NCBI GenBank assembly: GCA_900539345.1
Contig: UQBS01000036.1
Location: 1 to 29,111 of the forward strand
Length of the DNA: 29,111 nucleotides
Direction: 5' to 3'
DNA from: an uncultured Coriobacteriaceae bacterium
GTDB lineage: Bacteria > Actinomycetota > Coriobacteriia > Coriobacteriales > UMGS124
Position 1 is the stretch's first letter, and each line of letters starts with the position of its first letter. The notes below the pieces were generated by a model, which was given only the letters and a program-made list of their open reading frames with translations, was not told the origin of the DNA and did no database searches. Made by a program: the position numbers and the translations under genes. Of this stretch, positions 1-6,577 are shown one piece after another.

Positions 1-197
1 CGACGTGAGTGGCACGAGGAGAGGGGGCTCCCCCAATGGCTCTCTCATATCGTCTTGAGTCCCCGTTCAATCGCCAGTCCCCTGTATCAATGCGAAACCC
101 TCTGTTAGACCACCGTTGACGTAAGTTGTCCGCCCCTCCGAGAGGGAGTCCCCGTCACTCAACAGGCGGCAGAACGGGGCTTGGAATGCTGAAGGAC
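1..197. other. Left-edge non-coding stretch
   Basis: No convincing gene is seen here. A short inverted repeat lies near 17-48: five G and five C around a CT, flanked by GAGAG and CTCTC. It could be a terminator or an end of the decayed mobile element that follows, but no matching terminal repeat was found further right. The stretch is probably the broken 5' part of the transposase locus. Confidence 0.4.
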
Positions 198-403
198 GTG
201 TTGGACCAGCTGGGGTCGCTGACCTTGGAGAAGGACCACTTCTTAGTGAACATCAACACCTATTCCAAGCTAGCGCCCGAGGTCTGGTCGGACTACGTGT
301 CCGACATGCTCTCCGGCGCCCCCCTCAGGGCGTGCGCCGAGCTGTGCGGGTGCCGCTCAAGACGTCCTGGTTCATGCGCATGCGCCTGTGCGAGGTGATG
401 GGA
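198..403 (+). pseudogene. Transposase remnant, frameshifted and truncated
   Basis: The first frame reads GMLKDVLDQLGSLTLEKDHF and continues to LSGAPLRACAELCG. The reading then moves to another frame, which gives VPLKTSWFMRMRLCEVM. Restoring one G in the G-run at 348-350 joins both parts into ELCGVPLKTSWFMRMRLCEVM. That pattern of a helix-turn-helix followed by WFMRxR is typical of transposases of the IS1595/ISXO2-like type (family recalled, not searched). There is no intact N-terminal zinc-binding part, and the DDE catalytic core that should follow is missing, because similarity stops at about 403 where a leuB-derived sequence begins. It is a dead element. It may mark how the neighbouring leuB fragment and Abi-like gene came to be here. 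Confidence 0.6.
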
Positions 404-516
404 CGCGCCGTTCATGCCCGCGCCCTCGACGTCCTCGGCGCGCTCGTGGGCACCGAGGTAGATGCCGCCCGTGAGCTCGCGCACGATGAGGATATCCACT
501 CCCTCGAGCTTCTCGG
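404..516 (-). pseudogene. Internal leuB fragment (partial second copy)
   Basis: These 113 bases align without gaps to 2084-2196 inside the intact leuB, at a constant offset of 1680, with 9 mismatches (about 92% identity). On the minus strand it encodes MDILIVRELTGGIYLGAHER and on to AGMNGA, which corresponds to roughly residues 132-169 of LeuB with four substitutions (V/M, F/L, T/A, N/D). The piece has no start, no remaining LeuB domains and no continuation on either side. It abuts the transposase remnant at 403/404. It is a decayed partial copy, either from a duplication or from a diverged leuB brought in from a relative. Confidence 0.85.
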
Positions 517-539
517 CATAGTCGTCGCCTGTATCCCCT

Positions 540-1202
540 CTACCCCAACGGACGGCTCGCCCTAACCTCGGTAACGCGAGAGTTCAACCGAATCCACTCG
601 GCGGCGGCAGGGTCAATCTTCTCAGCGACCCAGTAGATGTTCTCGGAGAAAAAGTCGAGACGCCGACCCTCCTCATCAAGGTCGGTTTGCACGAGATGTT
701 CTTGGTGCGAACAACGATTGCGCAAGGTGTAGATAACGGAGACATGTTGTTCGAAATCAAATCTACTTGCACCCGGATAGTGTGGCATACCGCCATTGCG
801 CTTGTCGCGAACGACCTTCCAGACAGTAGGCTCAAGTCGTTTGACAAGAAGGTAACGCCAGACATCGAACGATAGGACTGCTATCACTCGATTGTATGTG
901 ACTTCCTTGCCTGTATACGAGATGCGAAGCTTTGCCCTCGCAACCGATGAGGCAAATTTGTCGTCGAGGTTATATGTCCCCAAATTGTCGAACCAGTTAC
1001 CATACTCCGTGGCATATCGTCGCCCGTAATCCACGGCAAGACGCGACGCAATGAAGTTACGCAGCAAGATTTCGACATGGGCTACGTCCTCAAGGTACGC
1101 CTTTGACAAACGGTCGTCCCACACATACAGCGCCCCCGGGTTTGTCGAAGCCGCATACCTCGACATTCTTGCCGCAGAGAACCAGTCACAAAGCTTATCC
1201 AC
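540..1202 (-). CDS. Abi-family (AbiD/F-like) HEPN-domain protein
   Basis: This 220-residue protein has the layout of the Abi-like abortive-infection family: a helical N-terminal part with LSKAYLEDVAHVEILLRNFI at about 32-51, and a C-terminal RNRCSH motif at residues 161-166. That is an R-x4-H signature of HEPN ribonuclease domains. Family knowledge suggests an RNA-cleaving defence or toxin role; target and trigger cannot be read from sequence. The GTG start at 1202 is chosen because AGGGGG lies just upstream. No antitoxin gene is adjacent. The gene is visibly less G+C-rich than the flanking operons and lies next to a transposase remnant, so horizontal origin is likely. A promoter with a perfect palindrome precedes it. 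Confidence 0.7.
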   Translation of the reverse strand: MDKLCDWFSAARMSRYAASTNPGALYVWDDRLSKAYLEDVAHVEILLRNFIASRLAVDYGRRYATEYGNWFDNLGTYNLDDKFASSVARAKLRISYTGKEVTYNRVIAVLSFDVWRYLLVKRLEPTVWKVVRDKRNGGMPHYPGASRFDFEQHVSVIYTLRNRCSHQEHLVQTDLDEEGRRLDFFSENIYWVAEKIDPAAAEWIRLNSRVTEVRASRPLG

Positions 1203-1232
1203 ATCTACCCCCTTGCTACCATCCCGCGCTTA

Positions 1233-1268
1233 GCGTACTATTGTACGCGAAAGCCCCGGAAGGTCACT
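1233..1268 (-). promoter_or_regulatory. Promoter of the Abi-like gene with perfect palindrome
   Basis: On the minus strand TACAAT (1240-1245) is a good -10 box, with a weak -35 (GTGACC or AGTGAC) 16-17 bases upstream. The -10 lies inside a perfect 6-bp inverted repeat, GCGTAC-N4-GTACGC, at 1233-1248. A palindrome over a -10 is a natural operator position, so autoregulation or control by a repressor is possible. The promoter is inferred from sequence only. Confidence 0.45.
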
Positions 1269-1375
1269 CACGCGAAACATCGTGATACCCCGGGGTTCTT
1301 GCGTTTATGGGCTTCTCACAGCAAATCGCAAGCAAGCCCGTCCACTTCCATGGCTGCGTATCAACCAGAAATAGC

Positions 1376-1416
1376 AAAAGGCCCCCGCTGCTCACCGTGC
1401 AAGCAACGGGGGCCTT
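1376..1416 (-). terminator. Rho-independent terminator after leuB
   Basis: The 14-base arms 1379-1392 and 1403-1416 can pair as AAGGCCCCCGTTGC with GCAGCGGGGGCCTT (one mismatch) around a 10-base loop. On the minus strand the stem is followed by TTTGCT. It lies 35 bases past the leuB stop and closes the leu operon. Confidence 0.85.
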
Positions 1417-1450
1417 CGTGGCTTTAGCAGAATTGGAAACGCGTCTCCGC

Positions 1451-2590
1451 TTAGCCGCGCTTGAAGTACTCCACAATCTTATCGCCCATGCCGGACGTGC
1501 CGAGCTTGTGGTCGGCCGCGGTGGAGGCGTCGGCGATGTCGCCGGTGCGCCAGCCGTCGTCGAGCACGTCCTTCACGGCCTTGGCCAGGCGGTCGGCGGC
1601 CTCGTCCATCTTGAAGCTGTAGCGCAGCATGAGCTCAACCGAGAGAATCTGGGCGATGGGGTTGGCGATGCCCTTGCCCGCAATGTCGGGAGCCGAGCCG
1701 TGGCTGGGCTCGTAGAGCGCGGTGCCGTCGCCCAGGCTTGCGCTGGCGAGCATGCCAAGCGAACCCGTGAGCATGGAGGCCTCGTCGGAGAGGATGTCAC
1801 CGAAGGTGTTCTCGGTCACGAGGACGTCGAACTGGCCGGGGTTGTACACAAGCTGCATCGCGCAGTTGTCCACGAGCATATCAGAGGCTTCTACCTGGGG
1901 ATACTCCGCGGCGATACGATGGGCCGTCTCGCGCCACAGGCGGCTGGTCTCAAGGACGTTGGCCTTGTCGACAGAGGTGACGCGATGGCGGGGCCTGCGG
2001 CTGGCGGCGTCGAAGGCCCAGCGCACGACGCGCTCGATCTCGTACTCGTTGTAGTCCATGAGGTCGCGGCAGAACGTGCCCTTCGCGCCGTTCATGCCCG
2101 CGCCCTCGACGTTCTCGGTGCGCTCGTGGGCGCCGAAGTAGATGCCGCCCGTGAGCTCGCGTACAATGAGGATGTCCACCCCTTCGAGCTTCTCGGGACG
2201 AAGCGGGCTCGCGTCGCGCAGGGCGTCGTAAATGCGCACGGGACGCAGGTTGAGATACAGGCCCAGGTTCTTGCGGATGGCGAGCAGGCCCTGTTCGGGG
2301 CGGGCCTCACCGGGGGCGGCACCGTCCCACTTGGGGCCGCCCACAGCCGCAAGCAGCACCGCGTCGGAAGCCTTGGCGGCCTCAAGCGTCTCGTCGGGCA
2401 GCGCGGTGGGCTTCACGCCAGCGGCGCGGGTGGCGTCGATGGCGCAGCCGCCGATGAGATGCTCCTCGCAGTCGAACGTGCAGCCGTACTCCTGTCCGAT
2501 GGCATCGAGGACCTTCACAGCCTCGGCGATGATCTCGGGGCCGATGCCGTCGCCGGGCAGCAGGCAGATTTTGTACGTGGTGTCAGCCAT
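1451..2590 (-). CDS. leuB: 3-isopropylmalate dehydrogenase
   Basis: LeuB (379 aa) oxidises and decarboxylates 3-isopropylmalate with NAD+ to 2-oxoisocaproate, the third step of leucine synthesis, in the cytoplasm. The N-terminus has the nucleotide-fold start KICLLPGDGIGPEI. The substrate region has VRELTGGIYFGAHER, followed by VTSVDKANVLE, and the metal/cofactor end has TENTFGDILSDEASM and LYEPSHGSAPDIAGKGIANP. It is slightly longer than the usual 350-365 aa. The ATG at 2590 is chosen because AAGGAG lies 10 bases upstream; an in-frame ATG at 2599 sits too close to that site. It is the last gene of leuACDB and is followed by a strong terminator. A diverged internal piece of a second leuB lies at 404-516. 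Confidence 0.97.
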   Translation of the reverse strand: MADTTYKICLLPGDGIGPEIIAEAVKVLDAIGQEYGCTFDCEEHLIGGCAIDATRAAGVKPTALPDETLEAAKASDAVLLAAVGGPKWDGAAPGEARPEQGLLAIRKNLGLYLNLRPVRIYDALRDASPLRPEKLEGVDILIVRELTGGIYFGAHERTENVEGAGMNGAKGTFCRDLMDYNEYEIERVVRWAFDAASRRPRHRVTSVDKANVLETSRLWRETAHRIAAEYPQVEASDMLVDNCAMQLVYNPGQFDVLVTENTFGDILSDEASMLTGSLGMLASASLGDGTALYEPSHGSAPDIAGKGIANPIAQILSVELMLRYSFKMDEAADRLAKAVKDVLDDGWRTGDIADASTAADHKLGTSGMGDKIVEYFKRG

Positions 2591-2615
2591 GCTTTGCATA
2601 CTCCTTGAGATGAAG

Positions 2616-2643
2616 GGCTGACGGGCCTTTGGGCCCGTCAGCC
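2616..2643 (-). other. Perfect 12-bp hairpin between leuD and leuB
   Basis: GGCTGACGGGCC (2616-2627) and GGCCCGTCAGCC (2632-2643) are perfectly complementary around a 4-base loop. On the minus strand the stem is followed by CTTCATCTC rather than a T-run, so full termination is unlikely. An mRNA-stability, processing or partial-attenuation element that sets leuB level relative to leuACD fits better. Confidence 0.6.
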
Positions 2644-2682
2644 GTAGCAAATAAGCGAGAAATCGCTGGCAGATAGAATGTG

Positions 2683-3186
2683 TTACGCTTTCTTCCCAGC
2701 CAGAATGCGCCTGGTGCGATTCACCAGGCCGCCCTCGGCCACAATCTGCGCGATGAAGGGCGGGAAAGGCTCCACCTGGAAGGACTCGCCGGTGGTGAGG
2801 TCGGTGATGACGCCCTTGTCGGCGTCGACGGCCACCTCGTCGCCCGCCTTGATGGCGTCGACGGCAGCGGGGCACTCCATGATGGGCAGGCCGATGTTGA
2901 TCGAGTTGCGGTAGAAGATGCGCGCGAAGCTCTTGGCGATGACGCATGCCACGCCTGCGGCCTTGATGCACACGGGGGCGTGCTCGCGGCTGGAACCGCA
3001 ACCGAAGTTCTCCTCGGCCACAAGGATGTCACCGGGCGTCACCTTGTTGACGAAGTCCACGTCGAGGTCCTCGAGGCAATGCTTGGCAAGCTCGGCAGGG
3101 TCGGAGGTGTTGAGGTAGCGCGCGGGAATGATGACGTCGGTGTCGATGTCGCGCCCGTAGCGGTGGGCGGTACCCTGAAACTGCAT
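2683..3186 (-). CDS. leuD: 3-isopropylmalate dehydratase small subunit
   Basis: LeuD (167 aa) is the swivelling small subunit of isopropylmalate isomerase. With LeuC it interconverts 2- and 3-isopropylmalate. Family marks are GRDIDTDVIIPARYL near the N-terminus, NFGCGSSREHAP (residues about 60-71) and the IGLP loop. Its length is normal for the short LeuD that partners the roughly 420-residue LeuC type. The ATG at 3186 has GGGGGAG upstream. Only 12 bases separate it from the leuC stop, so the two subunits are translated together. The following gap to leuB is longer and carries a strong hairpin. Confidence 0.96.
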   Translation of the reverse strand: MQFQGTAHRYGRDIDTDVIIPARYLNTSDPAELAKHCLEDLDVDFVNKVTPGDILVAEENFGCGSSREHAPVCIKAAGVACVIAKSFARIFYRNSINIGLPIMECPAAVDAIKAGDEVAVDADKGVITDLTTGESFQVEPFPPFIAQIVAEGGLVNRTRRILAGKKA

Positions 3187-3198
3187 GTGTTCTCCCCC

Positions 3199-4467
3199 TT
3201 AGTCGAGGTCGGAAGGCTGGGCGATGTGGCCGGCCACGGCACTGGCGGCGGCAACGGCGGGGCTGGCCAGGTAGACCTCGGAAGTCGGGTCGCCCATGCG
3301 GCCAACGAAGTTGCGGTTCGTGGTAGCGATGGCGCGCTCCCCTGCCGCAAGGATGCCCATGTAGCCGCCCAGGCACGGGCCGCACGTAGGCGTGCTCACG
3401 ACGCAGTTGGCGTCGATGAAGACGTCCATGAGGCCCTCGGCGATGCACTGCTTGTACACGGCCTGCGTGGCGGGAATCACGATGCAGCGCACAGCGGAGG
3501 CAATCTTGCGGCCGCGCAGCACCTCGGCGGCGGCGCGCATGTCCTCGATGCGGCCGTTGGTGCACGAGCCGATGACCGCCTGGTCGATGGCGATGTGGGT
3601 GGACTCGCTCACCGGGTGCGTGTTGGAGGGCAGGTGCGGCCAGCTCACCGTGGGCTGGATGGTGGAGGCGTCGATCTTGTAGACCTTCGCGTACTCGGCG
3701 TCAGCGTCGGAGTGGTACTCGACATAGGGGCGCTCGCAGCGGTCCTTGAGCCAGGCGCGGGCCAGGTCGTCGACCTCGATGAGGCCAGCCTTGCCGCCTG
3801 CCTCGATGGCCATGTTGGACATGGTGAGGCGGCCCTCCATGCTCATGGAGCGGATGGCGCTGCCCGTGAACTCCATCGCCGAATACAACGCACCGTCGAC
3901 ACCGATCATGCCGATGATGTGCAGGATGACGTCCTTGCCTGACACGCCCGGGGCAAGCTCGCCGTCGATCTCGAACTTGAGGGTGGGCGGCACCTTGAAC
4001 CAGGCGCGACCGGTAGCCAGGCCCACGCCGGCGTCGGTGGAGCCCACGCCCGTGGAGAAAGCGCCCAGGGCGCCATAGGTGCAGGTGTGCGAATCGGCGC
4101 CGATGATGAGGTCGCCGGGCACGACGACGCCCTTCTCGGGCAGCAGCGCGTGCTCGATGCCCATGCATCCCACCTCGTAGTAGTGGGTGACGCCCTGAGC
4201 GCGCGCAAAATCACGCACAATCTTTGCCTGCTCGGCGCTCTTGATGTCCTTGTTGGGCGTGTAGTGGTCGGGAACCAGGCACACGCGGGTGGGGTCGAAA
4301 ACCTTCTCGGCCTCGAGGTCGTTGAAGACCTTGATGGCAATGGGGGCCGTGATGTCGTTGGCCAAGACGATGTCCAAGTCGCACTCGACGAGCTGGCCGG
4401 GGCGCACCTCGTCCAGGCCAGCATGCGCCGCCAGAATCTTCTCTGCCATGGTCATGGGACGTGCCAT
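3199..4467 (-). CDS. leuC: 3-isopropylmalate dehydratase large subunit
   Basis: LeuC (422 aa) is the catalytic aconitase-type subunit and carries a [4Fe-4S] cluster. Cluster-ligand motifs are visible as GSCTNGR and, about 60 residues later, CGPCLGG. GADSHTCTYGALGAF is the third Cys region. The length matches the short LeuC/HacA-like type, not the roughly 470-residue enterobacterial form. ATG 4467 (MARPMTMAEKIL) is preferred over more upstream codons because AGGAAGG lies about 9 bases ahead and because similarity to the family begins there. It is the second gene of the operon, 78 bases after the leuA stop, and is followed closely by leuD. Confidence 0.96.
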   Translation of the reverse strand: MARPMTMAEKILAAHAGLDEVRPGQLVECDLDIVLANDITAPIAIKVFNDLEAEKVFDPTRVCLVPDHYTPNKDIKSAEQAKIVRDFARAQGVTHYYEVGCMGIEHALLPEKGVVVPGDLIIGADSHTCTYGALGAFSTGVGSTDAGVGLATGRAWFKVPPTLKFEIDGELAPGVSGKDVILHIIGMIGVDGALYSAMEFTGSAIRSMSMEGRLTMSNMAIEAGGKAGLIEVDDLARAWLKDRCERPYVEYHSDADAEYAKVYKIDASTIQPTVSWPHLPSNTHPVSESTHIAIDQAVIGSCTNGRIEDMRAAAEVLRGRKIASAVRCIVIPATQAVYKQCIAEGLMDVFIDANCVVSTPTCGPCLGGYMGILAAGERAIATTNRNFVGRMGDPTSEVYLASPAVAAASAVAGHIAQPSDLD

Positions 4468-4545
4468 GTGGGGATTCCTTCCTCTCTCAATACAAAAGAC
4501 GGCACGCCCGCGAAGACATTGCATCGGGCGGGCGCGCCAGAGCGG

Positions 4546-6093
4546 CTACTCAGCCTCGAGCGGGGTCTTCGTGACGCGCTCGGAAGCAAGCAGCCTGTTC
4601 AGGGCGTTGACATAGGCCTTGGTGGAAGACACGACGATGTCGTTGTCCGAACCGCGGCCAATGAAGGTGTCGCCCGAGGGGTTCGTGATGTGGACGCACA
4701 CCTCGCCCAGGGCATCGATGCCCTTGGTCACGGCGGTTACCGAGAACTCGTTCAGGACGTTGCTGACGGCGATGATCTTGTCGACGGCCTTGAAGGCGGC
4801 GTCGACGGGGCCGGTGCCGTACGCGCATGCAGTGGTCTGCGCGCCGTGCTCGTCGGTGATGGTGACCGTGGCGGTGGGAATGAGGCCCGAGCCGCAGGAG
4901 ACCTGCACCGCGTCGAGCGTGTAGATGGCGCTCACATCGCGGCGGTACTGGCAGACGATGGACTCCAGGTCCTCGTCGTAGACCTCCTTCTTGCGGTCGG
5001 CCACCTCCAGGAACGACTGGTAGACGCGCTCGAACTCCTCCTCGCCGAACGTGTAACCCAGCTCGCCGAGACGATGGCGCAGGGCGGCGTGGCCCGAACG
5101 GGCAGACAGCAGAATTTGGCTACCGGAGGCGCCGACCTCCTCGGGGTTGATGATCTCGTAGGTGGTGCGGGCCTTGAGCACACCGTCCTGGTGGATGCCG
5201 GAGGAGTGGGCGAAGGCGTTGGCGCCGACAATGGCCTTGTTGGGCTGCACGTTGATGCCCGTGATGGAGCTCACGAGACGGCTGGCGCGCGTGAGCTCGC
5301 GGGTGTTGACGTCGGTGTGGGCGTCGAGCTCCTCACCGTGCATCTTGATGGCCATGACAACCTCTTCGAGCGCGGTGTTGCCGGCGCGCTCGCCCAGGCC
5401 GTTGATGGTGCACTCGATCTGCGAGGCACCGTTGCGCACGGCCGCCAGGGCAAGAGCGGTGGCCATGCCCAGGTCGTTGTGGGTGTGGCAGGCCACGGTA
5501 ACGTTCTCGATGCCGCGGACGTTCTCCATGAGGCCATGGATGCGCGCGCCGAAGTGCTCGGGCAGCGAATAGCCGGTGGTGTCGGGGATGTTGATGACCG
5601 TGGCGCCTGCCTCCACGACGGCCTGGACGATGCGCTCGAGGAACTTCTGCTCGGCACGACCGGCATCCTCGCAGTAAAACTCGACGTCGTCGACGTACTT
5701 CTTGGCATAACGCACCGCATGCACCGCACGCTCGACGGCCTGGTCCTCGGTGACGCGCAGCTTGTCGTGCAGGTGCGAGGGGCTCACGCCCAGGCCGGTG
5801 TGGATGCGGGGACGGCGGGCACACTTGAGAGCCTCGACAGCCGAGTCGATGTCTTTCTCAACGGCACGGGTGAGGCCGCATACCACGGCGTCGTCGCCAG
5901 CAAGCTTGCCGATCTCCTGAACGGAGATGAAGTCGCCAGGGCTGGAAATGGGGAAACCAGCCTCGATGACGTCGACCTTCAGGCGCAGCAGCTCCTGTGC
6001 GACGAGCAGCTTCTCCTCGGTGTTCATGGAGGCGCCGGGCGACTGCTCGCCGTCGCGCAGGGTGGTGTCAAAAATTGCAATCTTGCGGGTCAT
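4546..6093 (-). CDS. leuA: 2-isopropylmalate synthase
   Basis: LeuA (515 aa) condenses acetyl-CoA with 2-oxoisovalerate, the committed step of leucine synthesis. The N-terminal TIM barrel begins with IFDTTLRDGEQSPG (R13/D14 are the catalytic pair) and includes the metal-binding HTHNDLGMA and GIHQDGVLK. The C-terminal 130 or so residues form the LeuA regulatory domain, which binds leucine in this family. The ATG at 6093 has GGAGG about 6 bases upstream. It is first in leuACDB. Two control layers are likely: feedback inhibition through the C-terminal domain (family knowledge) and attenuation through the upstream Leu-rich leader (seen in sequence). Confidence 0.97.
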   Translation of the reverse strand: MTRKIAIFDTTLRDGEQSPGASMNTEEKLLVAQELLRLKVDVIEAGFPISSPGDFISVQEIGKLAGDDAVVCGLTRAVEKDIDSAVEALKCARRPRIHTGLGVSPSHLHDKLRVTEDQAVERAVHAVRYAKKYVDDVEFYCEDAGRAEQKFLERIVQAVVEAGATVINIPDTTGYSLPEHFGARIHGLMENVRGIENVTVACHTHNDLGMATALALAAVRNGASQIECTINGLGERAGNTALEEVVMAIKMHGEELDAHTDVNTRELTRASRLVSSITGINVQPNKAIVGANAFAHSSGIHQDGVLKARTTYEIINPEEVGASGSQILLSARSGHAALRHRLGELGYTFGEEEFERVYQSFLEVADRKKEVYDEDLESIVCQYRRDVSAIYTLDAVQVSCGSGLIPTATVTITDEHGAQTTACAYGTGPVDAAFKAVDKIIAVSNVLNEFSVTAVTKGIDALGEVCVHITNPSGDTFIGRGSDNDIVVSSTKAYVNALNRLLASERVTKTPLEAE

Positions 6094-6256
6094 GATTTCC
6101 TCCAAATCAGGCCGTACGCATTCCACGCACAATCCGTGCAATAGGTGTGAACAACCCCGACACATCGCCTGATACCAAATAGCATCTACCAGGGCAATGA
6201 GTTAAGAGGGCTATAGCGTTGTGGGAGAAAACAGGAAAGACCAAAGGCTGCGTGGA

Positions 6257-6357
6257 AGGGGCGCCGGGCCCCTATATCATGCGCGCCGAGGAAGCCTCGC
6301 CCCTGTGGGCGGCCCCTACTCTAGCGCGCGCAGGTAAGTCGCAGGCCAGTGTGGCCT
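6257..6357 (-). promoter_or_regulatory. Putative leu attenuator RNA structures
   Basis: Several competing pairings follow the leader's Leu codons. A perfect 6-bp hairpin AGGCCA-CAC-TGGCCT (6343-6357) starts at the last base of the third Leu codon and would suit a pause hairpin. TGCGCGC at 6326-6332, inside the leader's last codons, can pair perfectly with GCGCGCA at 6280-6286. A downstream GC-rich hairpin AGGGGC-N5-GCCCCT (6257-6273) is the terminator candidate, though its T-run is weak. The block TAGGGGCC occurs twice, which allows alternative partners. The arrangement is consistent with ribosome-position-dependent attenuation; the exact switch is inferred. Confidence 0.5.
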
Positions 6358-6440
6358 AGAAGAAGCTGCATGAAGGCATTCTGATCGATGCGCACCTGGG
6401 CGCCCGCCATTTCCCTCTTCATCGCAGCCTGAAACGACAT
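6321..6440 (-). CDS. Leucine-rich leader peptide upstream of leuA
   Basis: This 39-codon reading frame begins at ATG 6440, with AAAGGA 9 bases ahead, and ends with TAG at 6321-6323. Codons 26-28 are CTT CTT CTA, three consecutive leucines, and leucines recur at 33 (CTG) and 35 (CTT). Five of the last 14 residues are thus Leu, mostly in codons that the neighbouring high-G+C genes avoid (they prefer CTC/CTG). The position, the Leu run and the hairpins directly after it match the design of leucine attenuator leaders: a ribosome stalled for lack of Leu-tRNA would change RNA folding ahead of leuA. The peptide itself need have no function. Confidence 0.72.
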   Translation of the reverse strand: MSFQAAMKREMAGAQVRIDQNAFMQLLLGHTGLRLTCAR

Positions 6441-6493
6441 TGTCCTGCATCCTTTCGCAACAATCGCACACCCCTTTGGCGTGCGTGGGGCGC

Positions 6494-6522
6494 ATCCTAC
6501 GCCTTATACTGTGTAGAATCAA
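6494..6522 (-). promoter_or_regulatory. Promoter of the leu operon
   Basis: On the minus strand the -35 TTGATT (6517-6522) and the -10 TAGGAT (6494-6499) are separated by exactly 17 bases. Transcription would start near 6487, about 47 bases before the leader-peptide ATG. This places the leader peptide and its hairpins within the leuA 5' untranslated region. Confidence 0.65.
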
Positions 6523-6546
6523 CCGTCGACCGCGAAGTTAACTTAG

Positions 6547-6552
6547 TATAAA
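6547..6552 (+). promoter_or_regulatory. -10 box of the SEC-C gene promoter
   Basis: TATAAA lies 26 bases ahead of the ATG in an A/T-rich stretch that contrasts with the surrounding G+C. No good -35 is visible at 17 bases. It is divergent from the leu promoter, with the two cores only about 25 bases apart. Confidence 0.4.
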
Positions 6553-6577
6553 TAAAAAGATTAAGACAGGAGCAGAT

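Noticed and set aside
2591..3001. A longer leuB start running back into leuD
   Set aside because: The extension is out-of-frame leuD sequence; ATG 2590 has a proper ribosome site and fits the family N-terminus.
1307..6144. Long plus-strand reading frames opposite the leu genes (also seen opposite gat, nifS and fdh genes)
   Set aside because: They are antisense shadows caused by high G+C codon bias; the minus-strand (or plus-strand) families are unambiguous.
6094..6440. T-box riboswitch controlling leuA
   Set aside because: The conserved T-box sequence (AGGGTGGNACCGCG-like) is absent on the minus strand; the Leu-codon leader explains the region better.
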